This document shows, in pieces, positions 57,469 through 64,000 of a DNA stretch of 64,000 nucleotides. The notes beneath the pieces were generated by a model, which made no database searches, was not told the origin of the DNA, and saw only the letters and a list, made by a program, of their open reading frames with translations. This stretch comes from DATGPD01 sp041398565. GTDB lineage: Bacteria; Planctomycetota; UBA1135; UBA2386. The number at the start of each line of letters is the position of its first letter. The stretch's first letter is position 1. Both the position numbers and the translations under genes were made by a program. The stretch spans positions 186,001 to 250,000 of the forward strand of contig JAWKUN010000005.1 in assembly GCA_041398565.1 (NCBI GenBank), written 5' to 3'.

Positions 57469-59517
57469 GTGCACCTCACCAAGCTTCTCGCTGTCGCGAC
57501 GCTCGGCTTGGCGTCACTGACCAGCGCACAAAGTGTCGCCGACTTCTACGTCAATGGTCGCACCGGACGCGACCATCCGAGCTATGGCGGCTCGCCGGCG
57601 ATGCCGTGGAAGACCATCACCTACGCGATCACGCAGATCCCGCCGATCACCAACTCCAGCGAGTGGAACACCCTCTACGTCGAAGGCGACCAGGTGTACT
57701 CGCCGAGCACCAACGGCGAGGTCATGCCGATCCGCCCCGCCTACAACCTGTGGATCGAGGGCAGCTTCGTGGGCCACGGCCGCATGCCGATCCTGCAGCC
57801 TCCCGTCGGCGGCGTCGCCATGCTGTTCGACCCGGCCATCGTCTACTCGCGCAACCCGTCGACGATGCGCTACTTGGTCTTCGACGGCGGCTCCCACGGC
57901 ATGCGTATGGGCAACTCCGCCAACCAGCGCCACCGCCCGCGCATCCAGGACTGCACCTTCCGCAACCAAACGGTGGCGGGCGTGCGCATCGACCAGGCCG
58001 ACAACTCGCGCGGGATCGACCCACGCTTCTTCCAGAGCCTGTTCACCGACGCACCGCGCGGCATCGAGGTGTTCGCCACGGTGTCCGGGGCGGTCGTGTA
58101 CCCGGACGTGGAGGAGTGCACGTTCACCGGACTCAGCGACGCAGCGATCTTCCTGGATGACACCAGCGCCGGCGGCAACGTCGGCGGCACGTTCCGCTCG
58201 AACTGGTTCCAGGCCTGCGAGCGCGGCATCCACGTGCGCTCGGGCCCGGCGGCGCTGACCACCAACTTCGAGGTGTACTCCTGCTCGTTCCGCGACATCC
58301 GCCAGGAAGCAGTGTGGTTGGACATCGTCCGCCCGAGCGACCCCAGCGCCCTGATCCAACAGTCGTCGTTCCTGCGCTGCGGCAGCGGCGTCGTCTTCGC
58401 CGGCACGCTCGCACCGGGTCCCTACAGTCTCACCCTGTCCGGCAACGTCGTGCAGGGGTGCACTCGCGGCGTCCGCGCCGATCTCAGCGGCACCGGCACC
58501 TGCGCCGTCGAGTCGCGCGACAACACGGTCACCCAATGCGACGTCGGTCTGGATGTGTCTGCCGGTCCCTCGGTCCAGCTCCTGTTGCGCTCGGAGCGCG
58601 ACCGCTTCCTGTTCAACACGGACACTGGTGTGTCGAGCGCCGTGTCCGGCAGCAACAGCACGGTCACCCTCCAATCCGACATGGTGTGCGGCAACACCGC
58701 CCGCGGCATTCTGCTGTCGGGGAACACTCCGGTCGTCGCCCACAGCCTCACCCTGGCCGACAACGGCCTGGGGCTGAGCACCGGCGCGCCCACCACCTTC
58801 GACCACTGCATCTTCGCCAACGGCACCGAGGTGCAGGGCTCGCCGGCGATCACCTACTCGTCGTTCCTGAACGTCAGCTACGCCGGCACCGGCAACTTGG
58901 GCATGACCGACCCGCGCCTGATTCGCCCGCTCTACAAGCTCGACCCGAGCTCGCCGTGCATCGACGCCGGCAACGTCGCCACGCCGCTGCCAGCCACTGA
59001 CTACGAGGGCGACCCGCGCAGCAGCGTCAGCCGACCGAACGGCCCGCAGCTGCCCGACCTCGGCGCCGACGAGTACGTGCAGCTCGGCTCGGCCCGCAAG
59101 TACGGTCTGCGCGGCTTCGGCTACTACAACTTCTTCCCCGAGATCGGCTCGCCCAGCACACGCATCGTCATCGGCGGCCAGGTGACGGTGGAGCTGAGCG
59201 GCGCGATCCTGCCGGTGTTCGGTGTGCCGGCCAACGACGCCTTCCTCACCCTCGGCCTGCGCGACGATCCCGGCGGCCTACCATTCGACCTCGGCGTCAT
59301 CGGCTCACCGGGCAGCCTGCTTTGGAACGAGCTGAACGCCGTCATCGGCCTGTTCCCGGTGACGCCGATCGGCACCGCCACGGTGACCCTGCCCATCCCC
59401 GGCTCGCCGCTCCTGGTCGGCCAGACGTTCACCTTCCAGTGGCTCGCCAACCAGTTCTCGGCCAACCCACGCGGTCCAGTGGCCAGCGACGGGCTGCGGG
59501 TGACGGTGGGTCAATGA
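57469..59517 (+). CDS. Exported right-handed parallel beta-helix protein with terminal shared module
   Basis: 682 residues from GTG 57469 with AGGAAGGA upstream. Signal peptide (KLLAVATLGLASLTSAQ). The N-terminal region (DFYVNGRTGRDHPSYGGSPA, MPWKTITYAITQIPP) is the DUF1565-like opening of the parallel beta-helix fold, followed by many short-turn strands to about 525 (RHRPRIQDCTFRNQTVAGVR, SSFLRCGSGVVFAGTLAPG, HSLTLADNGLGLSTGAPTTF). The sequence ends in a variant of the shared module (GYYNFFPEIGSPSTRIVIGG, ATVTLPIPGSPLLVGQTFTF). Possibly a carbohydrate-active or structural surface protein; no pectate-lyase active site was found. A good terminator follows. Confidence 0.9.
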   Translation: MHLTKLLAVATLGLASLTSAQSVADFYVNGRTGRDHPSYGGSPAMPWKTITYAITQIPPITNSSEWNTLYVEGDQVYSPSTNGEVMPIRPAYNLWIEGSFVGHGRMPILQPPVGGVAMLFDPAIVYSRNPSTMRYLVFDGGSHGMRMGNSANQRHRPRIQDCTFRNQTVAGVRIDQADNSRGIDPRFFQSLFTDAPRGIEVFATVSGAVVYPDVEECTFTGLSDAAIFLDDTSAGGNVGGTFRSNWFQACERGIHVRSGPAALTTNFEVYSCSFRDIRQEAVWLDIVRPSDPSALIQQSSFLRCGSGVVFAGTLAPGPYSLTLSGNVVQGCTRGVRADLSGTGTCAVESRDNTVTQCDVGLDVSAGPSVQLLLRSERDRFLFNTDTGVSSAVSGSNSTVTLQSDMVCGNTARGILLSGNTPVVAHSLTLADNGLGLSTGAPTTFDHCIFANGTEVQGSPAITYSSFLNVSYAGTGNLGMTDPRLIRPLYKLDPSSPCIDAGNVATPLPATDYEGDPRSSVSRPNGPQLPDLGADEYVQLGSARKYGLRGFGYYNFFPEIGSPSTRIVIGGQVTVELSGAILPVFGVPANDAFLTLGLRDDPGGLPFDLGVIGSPGSLLWNELNAVIGLFPVTPIGTATVTLPIPGSPLLVGQTFTFQWLANQFSANPRGPVASDGLRVTVGQ

Positions 59518-59540
59518 CGACGCCCGTCTGAGTCAGCATG

Positions 59541-59574
59541 GGTGCCCGCGCCAGGATCGGACGGCGTGGGCACC
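59541..59574 (+). terminator. Strong 12-bp hairpin after the beta-helix gene
   Basis: GGTGCCCGCGCC / GGCGTGGGCACC, 12 bp with one G-U pair, 10-nt loop, starting 23 nt after the stop. No U-run. Best terminator candidate in the window. Confidence 0.6.
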
Positions 59575-59752
59575 AGCGCGTGCGGCATCTGCACCCGGTG
59601 AGCCCGAGTCGTCCGCCTTTCGCACGGATCGAGCTCGGCCCCGGAGTTGCGCACCGGTCGCACCCGCGACCTGTGTGGTCCACGAGGCGACCCTGCGGGC
59701 GGCCCGCTCGCCGAGCGGCGCCGAAGCCGGGCGTCCGCTACCCCCACCAACC

Positions 59753-62008
59753 ATGTCCCTTCGTCACTCTCTCGGTCTTCTCACGCTCGCGTCGATCGGA
59801 GCCGGCTCGGCGACCGCCCAATGGGCCAAGCAGGCGACCCTGCCCTCACCGAACGGGGTGATGGCCCTGGCTGTGATCTCGCCGCACGAGGTGTTCGGCG
59901 CCAGTGCGAACACGTTCGGTGCCGCCGGCGACATCGTGCACACGGTCGATGGTGGGCGGCAGTGGCAGGTGACTTCTCTGCCGACCAACTCGCTGTGGTC
60001 GCTGTACTTCGTCGATCCGCTGCACGGTTGGGCTGCCGGCAATGGCTTCTTCCACACCGTGGATGGAGGGCGCACCTGGGTCCAGGACAACAACTGGGGT
60101 TCGATCTACGACATCTTCTTCCTCGACACACAGCGCGGCTGGGCGTGCGGCAACGGTTCGGTGACCTACCGCACGCTCGACGGCGGCCTCTCATGGAGCG
60201 CGGTGTCGGCGCCCGGGGGCACGACCATGAGTTCGATCTGGTTCGTCGACCGGCTCCTCGGCTTCGCCGTGGGCATCGGCGGCACGATCGTCCGCAGCAT
60301 CGACGGCGGCCAGAGCTGGTCGCTCGTCCACTCCAACAGCAGCGCCTACCTGAGCACGATCCAGTTCTTCGATGCACTCGAGGGCTGGGCCATTGGCGGT
60401 GACGCCTTCCTGCACACGCGAGACGGAGGTCAGACCTGGGTGCCGGCAGCGGTGCCCGCCAACACCTGGTCGCACGGCGCCCGTTTCCGCGACCGCCGCA
60501 ACGGCATCTCGGTCGGCGAAGCCGGCAACGTCGTCGTCACCCACGACGGCGGCGCGACCTGGCGCGAGGTCCGACCACAGGGCAGCGGGGTGCGCCTGTG
60601 GGACGTCGAGTACGCGGACGACGCGGTCGCCTTGTTCAGCGGCGAACGGGGCACCATCGGCGTCTCCTACGACGGCGGCGACAACTGGACGACGCTGCAG
60701 AGCGGCGCCGGCGGCATCACCTACGACTTGCACGCGCTCGACGTGCGGCGCGCCTTCGGTGCCCACGACTTCGGAGAGATCGTCCTCACCACCGACGGCG
60801 GGCGGCGCTGGGAACGGATCGGAGTCGCCGGCTTCGACGAGTTCGGCGCCCTGAAGGGCGTCGGCTTCGCGGACGCGCGCGTCGGTTGGGCGTGCGGCGT
60901 CGAGCGCCTGTTCCAAGGCGACGTCGGCATCGTGTCCGGCTCGACCGACGGCGGACGCACGTGGCGAGAGCAGGTGCGCGTGCCGAACTTCGAATACCGT
61001 GGCATCGCGGCGATCGACGCCACGCACGCCTTCGTCGTCGGCGCTTCGTTGCCAGCCGGGCCGCAGTTCGCCTCGGTGTTGCGCACGACCGACGGCGGCA
61101 CCTCGTGGCAGCAAGTCGGTCCGCCGGGGGCCTCGCTGCGCGGCGTTCACTTCCGAGACGCCAACACCGGCTGGGCCGTCGGCCGCGACATCTGGCGCAC
61201 CGACGACGCCGGCCAGACCTGGACGCAGCAGATGCGTGCCGGCGCTGAGTTCACCGACGTCGATTTCGCCGACGCCAACGTCGGCTGGGCGGTCGGCTTC
61301 GCCTCGCAAGTCGTGCGAACCACCGACGGCGGCGCCACCTGGACGGTGCAGAACCCGCACACCCCCGCGCCGCTCACCGCGATCGAAGCGATCAGCGTGG
61401 TGGACGGATCGACGGCGGTGATTGCCGGTTGGAATGGCTTCTTCGCGCGCACGACCGACGGCGGACAGACGTGGCTCGCCGAGACGATCCCCGGCACCCA
61501 GGGTGTCGACCTGCACAGCGCCGCCTTCCTCGACGTCGACACCGGCTGGGTCGGCGGCAACGTCGGTATCTGGCAGCGCATGGCGAGCGGCGCGGCGACC
61601 GCCGCGTTCCGCACCTTCGGCGCCAGCTGCAGCGGCGCCTCCCTCGCCGGCGACCCGACGCGGCCGCCGGTGTTGGGCACCAGCCTGCGCACCACGCTGC
61701 ACAACGCCCCGCCAGGCGCGCCGAGCGCGTTCATGCTCGGCAGCTCGTTCCGAAGCTGGGGCAGCGTGCCGCTACCGTTGGATCTGACTGTTCTGGGCAT
61801 GACCAATTGTCGCGTGTGGGTAGCCCCCGACGTGATCCTCGCGCTGGCCAACCCCACCGGAACCGTCACGCTGTCGATCCCTCTGCCAGCCCAACTCTCG
61901 CTCGTCGGCCGGTCCCTGCTCGAGCAGGCGGTGGTGGTCGACCCCACCGCCAATGCGGCGGGCGTCGCTCTCACCTCCGGCCTCGAAGCCTGGCTCGGCA
62001 CCAGGTGA
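59753..62008 (+). CDS. Exported Ycf48/Hcf136-like propeller protein with terminal shared module
   Basis: 751 residues; ATG 59753 gives the signal peptide (LGLLTLASIGAGSATAQ). More than ten blades carry the Ycf48/sialidase-type 'DGGxTW' pattern: VDGGRQWQVTSLPTNSLWSL, VDGGRTWVQDNNWGSIYDIF, DGGATWREVRPQGSG, TTDGGTSWQQVGPPGASLRG. The tail (about 620-751) is the shared module with both cysteines (FRTFGASCSGASLAGDPTRP, LPLDLTVLGMTNCRVWVAPD, LSLVGRSLLEQAVVVDPTAN). In plants and cyanobacteria Ycf48 helps build photosystem II; here the fold is reused on the surface, since no photosynthesis genes are near. Function unknown. Confidence 0.92.
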   Translation: MSLRHSLGLLTLASIGAGSATAQWAKQATLPSPNGVMALAVISPHEVFGASANTFGAAGDIVHTVDGGRQWQVTSLPTNSLWSLYFVDPLHGWAAGNGFFHTVDGGRTWVQDNNWGSIYDIFFLDTQRGWACGNGSVTYRTLDGGLSWSAVSAPGGTTMSSIWFVDRLLGFAVGIGGTIVRSIDGGQSWSLVHSNSSAYLSTIQFFDALEGWAIGGDAFLHTRDGGQTWVPAAVPANTWSHGARFRDRRNGISVGEAGNVVVTHDGGATWREVRPQGSGVRLWDVEYADDAVALFSGERGTIGVSYDGGDNWTTLQSGAGGITYDLHALDVRRAFGAHDFGEIVLTTDGGRRWERIGVAGFDEFGALKGVGFADARVGWACGVERLFQGDVGIVSGSTDGGRTWREQVRVPNFEYRGIAAIDATHAFVVGASLPAGPQFASVLRTTDGGTSWQQVGPPGASLRGVHFRDANTGWAVGRDIWRTDDAGQTWTQQMRAGAEFTDVDFADANVGWAVGFASQVVRTTDGGATWTVQNPHTPAPLTAIEAISVVDGSTAVIAGWNGFFARTTDGGQTWLAETIPGTQGVDLHSAAFLDVDTGWVGGNVGIWQRMASGAATAAFRTFGASCSGASLAGDPTRPPVLGTSLRTTLHNAPPGAPSAFMLGSSFRSWGSVPLPLDLTVLGMTNCRVWVAPDVILALANPTGTVTLSIPLPAQLSLVGRSLLEQAVVVDPTANAAGVALTSGLEAWLGTR

Positions 62009-62109
62009 CGCGACGCTCCGCCTCAGGTGGCGGCTCGACCCACCAGCACGAAGGCGTCACGCTCAGCCATTCCGAATTCGCAGCCGCTCCGAACGCCCCT
62101 GCTTCACTG

Positions 62110-62153
62110 ACGTTTTGACCCGCAGTCGAAATTGTTGACAGACGATTTTGACC
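62110..62153 (+). repeat. Direct repeat pair upstream of the AAA/DUF4143 gene
   Basis: ACGTTTTGACC at 62110-62120 and ACGATTTTGACC at 62142-62153 recur about 33 bp apart, close to three helical turns, in the 160-nt gap before the ATPase gene. The spacing suits a regulator that binds one face of the DNA. The tract is AT-rich compared with its surroundings. Confidence 0.45.
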
Positions 62154-62163
62154 ATGCTCCAAT
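62135..62163 (+). promoter_or_regulatory. Sigma-70-type promoter candidate for the AAA/DUF4143 gene
   Basis: TTGACA (62135-62140), a perfect -35 hexamer, then a 17-nt spacer and TCCAAT (62158-62163), four of six bases of a -10. The predicted start site is at about 62170, the GTG start codon itself, so the mRNA would be leaderless; no Shine-Dalgarno site is visible. Confidence 0.42.
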
Positions 62164-62169
62164 TCTTCC

Positions 62170-63282
62170 GTGAACGCGCGCTACCTCCGGCCGCAGATCG
62201 AAGGTGACCTCCGCAAGAAGATGGTCTTCGTCGCCGGCCCGCGCCAAGTGGGCAAGACGACTCTGGCCTTGGCGCTCCCCGGAGCGTCTCAGGGCTACCT
62301 GAACTGGGATGTGGCCGAGCACCGGGAGCGGATCCTCGCCCGCGAGCTGCCGGTGGCGAAGCTGTGGATCTTCGATGAGATTCACAAGTACCGCACCTGG
62401 CGAAACTGGCTCAAAGGACTGTGGGACGGTCGTCGTGCCGGCCAGCGCATCCTCGTCACCGGCAGCGCGCGGCTCGATTTCTACCGCTACTCGGGCGACT
62501 CGCTGCAAGGTCGCTACCACCTGCTACGCCTGCATCCACTGTCGTGCCGGGAGCTGGACATCACCACTGCCGGCGACCTGCAACAGCTGTTCGCACTCGG
62601 CGGCTTCCCCGAGCCGTTCTTCAGCGGGTCCGAGACCGAGGCCCGCCGCTGGTCGCGAGAGTACCGCGACCTGCTTCTGCGCGAGGAGGTGCGTAGCCTC
62701 GAACGAGTGCACGACATCGGCAACCTCGAGCTGCTGATGCTGCGCCTGCAAGAGCTGGTCGGATCGCTGCTCTCGATCAACGCACTGCGCGAAGACCTTC
62801 AGGTCAGCCACAAGACGCTGGCATCGTGGTTGGCGATTCTCGAGCGCCTGTTCGCGATCTTCCGCGTGTCACCGTTCGGCACGCCGAAGGTCCGGGCCAT
62901 CAAGAAGGCGCAGAAGCACTATCACTGGAACTGGGCGGTGGTCGCGGACGAAGCCGCACGCTTCGAGAATCTGATCGGCAGTCATCTGCTGAAGTGGGTG
63001 CACTGGCAGCAAGACACCCAGGGTCGGGCACTCGAGCTGCGCTACTTCCGTGACACCGACGGGCGTGAAGTCGACTTCGTCGTCGTCGATGGCCGCCGAC
63101 CGCTGCTGCTCGTCGAATGCAAGCTCGGGGACGATAGCCTGGATCCGAGCCTCCGCTACCTGCACGAGCGGTTCGAGGGAGCAGACGCGTGGCAGGTGTC
63201 GCTACGCGGCAAGAAAGACTTCGTGACTCCGAGCGGAGTGCGGGTGGCGCCGGCCCTCGAGCTTCTGCGCACTCTCGTGTGA
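62170..63282 (+). CDS. AAA-type ATPase with C-terminal DUF4143 (nuclease-like) domain
   Basis: 370 residues, usual length. Walker A is AGPRQVGKTTLALALPGAS, Walker B is KLWIFDEIHKYRTWRNWLKG, and a sensor region is RILVTGSARLDFYRYSGDSL. The second half is the DUF4143 region with a restriction-nuclease-type motif: REVDFVVVDGRRPLLLVECK, that is D-x(n)-ExK. This family is widespread and patchily distributed, often transferred between bacteria, and is suspected to act in genome defence or toxin-like functions, but no role is proven. GTG 62170 (VNARYLRPQIEG). The AT-rich promoter region and lack of a secreted-protein theme set it apart from its neighbours. Confidence 0.93.
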   Translation: MNARYLRPQIEGDLRKKMVFVAGPRQVGKTTLALALPGASQGYLNWDVAEHRERILARELPVAKLWIFDEIHKYRTWRNWLKGLWDGRRAGQRILVTGSARLDFYRYSGDSLQGRYHLLRLHPLSCRELDITTAGDLQQLFALGGFPEPFFSGSETEARRWSREYRDLLLREEVRSLERVHDIGNLELLMLRLQELVGSLLSINALREDLQVSHKTLASWLAILERLFAIFRVSPFGTPKVRAIKKAQKHYHWNWAVVADEAARFENLIGSHLLKWVHWQQDTQGRALELRYFRDTDGREVDFVVVDGRRPLLLVECKLGDDSLDPSLRYLHERFEGADAWQVSLRGKKDFVTPSGVRVAPALELLRTLV

Positions 63283-63372
63283 GCACGGCCGCACGCCGCG
63301 GGTGTCACCCCTTCACCGCCGCCGAGGCGCATCTCGACCCAACACGTCGCACCTGGCGTGCGGACGGACCGC

Positions 63373-64000
63373 ATGGTCCCTCCGCAAAACCGACTGCGAC
63401 TCGTGAGCGCCACGCTTGGCCTCGGGTGGCGGCTGCCTATCCTGGCCACGGTGCGCGCAGGCATCCTCCCAAGGAGCGCGCTGGCCGCCCTGTGCGTGGT
63501 CAGCGCGCTGGCCATCGGCACGCTCCTCGCAGGCGTGCCGACCGTGCACGCCTTGCGTGGCTGGTTCTGGCCACTGCGAGGCAAACCACCGCAGGTGGCG
63601 TGGCTGCTCCTCGCCTGCGCGACGGTCGGCGTGCTGAGCGTCGTCGCCTACCGCGTGCGCCGGCGCTACGCCCTGGCCACCTGCTGCCTCTTCGCTGCCG
63701 GCGTCGCTGCGCAGTATGGCGCCGCCCTGGCCGAGGGGCGCGGGCTCGACGCCCTACGGGAGCGCGTCGTGTTCACGGGCCACTCCGAGTTCGCGCGCAT
63801 CGCGGCCAGCGGCCGGCCGGCACTCGACCTGCTGACCGACTACGAGAATCTGGCCGGCCGTGACAACCCCTACTGCGCGGTCAAGCCACCGGGCCAGCTC
63901 CTGCTCTACGTCGCCCTCGAGCGGCTGGCGCAACGTCTGGTCCCCGCGGACCTGCCCGACCGCTATCCGTTGCCTGGCAGTGCGACCCATCGCTTCGGCC
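63373..64000 (+). CDS. Multi-pass membrane protein, possibly a GT39-like glycosyltransferase (partial)
   Basis: Open frame from ATG 63373 (or GTG 63451) to the right edge, at least 209 codons. N-terminal membrane helices (ALAALCVVSALAIGTLLAGV, VAWLLLACATVGVLSVVAYR, TCCLFAAGVAAQYGAALAEG) are followed by an outside loop with GHSEFARIAASGRPALDLLT and YCAVKPPGQLLLYVALERLA, which recalls the loop of GT39-type glycosyltransferases (acidic residue near the first helix, then HxPG-like segment), though the HxPG here is KPPG. Stop codon lies beyond the window. The first 26 residues before GTG 63451 are plausible but unproven. Confidence 0.7.
   Translation, partial: MVPPQNRLRLVSATLGLGWRLPILATVRAGILPRSALAALCVVSALAIGTLLAGVPTVHALRGWFWPLRGKPPQVAWLLLACATVGVLSVVAYRVRRRYALATCCLFAAGVAAQYGAALAEGRGLDALRERVVFTGHSEFARIAASGRPALDLLTDYENLAGRDNPYCAVKPPGQLLLYVALERLAQRLVPADLPDRYPLPGSATHRFG

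Noticed and set aside
60191..61702. Minus-strand frame of 503 codons opposite the Ycf48-like gene
   Set aside because: Antisense shadow; the repeats and signal peptide are on the plus strand.
59753..62008. Ycf48-like protein taken as evidence of photosynthesis
   Set aside because: The fold is a general propeller; no photosystem genes are near and the protein carries the local surface module.
62018..62033. CCGCC / GGCGG hairpin after the Ycf48-like gene
   Set aside because: Only 5 bp with no extension or U-run; too weak to call in DNA of this composition.

Overview
The window is GC-rich (about 70% by eye), fully bacterial, and packed with two kinds of genes: regulators built on ECF sigma factors, and large secreted beta-rich proteins (FG-GAP/VCBS, Kelch, Ycf48-like propellers, beta-helices). 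That mix, with many signal peptides, a sigma factor paired with a Ser/Thr kinase, and sigma factors fused to extracytoplasmic domains, points to the Planctomycetota, probably one of the deep lineages with a large secretome. This placement is inference; no rRNA, tRNA, CRISPR array or ribosomal protein gene was seen to test it.

Layout. 1-3013 (minus): ECF sigma factor and a membrane Ser/Thr kinase that runs off the left edge. 3244-7895 (plus): secreted subtilase and an exported protein. 7920-11684 (minus): ECF sigma factor, anti-sigma-like membrane protein and CHAT-domain membrane protein, overlapping or close-set. 11917-14765 (minus): tight operon of TusA, two DsrE-family proteins and a soluble hybrid histidine kinase. 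15020-16197: methyltransferase and GNAT acetyltransferase. 16271-18880 (plus) and 20542-23514 (minus): two proteins that each join an ECF sigma factor, a membrane segment and a long run of carboxypeptidase-regulatory-like beta domains; the second is followed by a 57-residue membrane peptide and an enoyl-CoA hydratase. 23770-33621: exported proteins (propeller, FG-GAP, beta-helix, Kelch). 34149-36457 (minus): sensor kinase and response regulator. 36837-44718: MOSC protein, FG-GAP protein, an insertion-element remnant, DUF1579 protein, VWA-PLAT protein, VOC protein and a metal-site lipoprotein. 44956-49544: TPR/thioredoxin-fold protein, methyltransferase, macrodomain protein. 49772-62008: Kelch protein, voltage-gated-type K+ channel, medium-chain dehydrogenase, a large secreted protein, ferredoxin, beta-helix and Ycf48-like proteins. 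62170-63282: AAA/DUF4143 ATPase. 63373-64000: start of a membrane protein that runs off the right edge.

Two themes tie the window together. First, four ECF sigma factors lie in the first 24 kb, each wired to a different surface or protease-like partner (kinase, CHAT protein, or a sensor fused into the same chain). Second, about a dozen unrelated exported proteins share one beta-sandwich module of roughly 120-150 residues, usually at the C-terminus, which looks like a lineage-specific surface or sorting domain. The tusA-dsrE-dsrE-kinase operon is a third candidate system: sulfur-relay proteins co-encoded with a kinase that carries its own cysteine cluster.

Most start codons in GC-rich DNA are uncertain; where a Shine-Dalgarno match, signal peptide or gene overlap decided a start, the entry says so. 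Hairpins were found by eye and no folding energy was computed.
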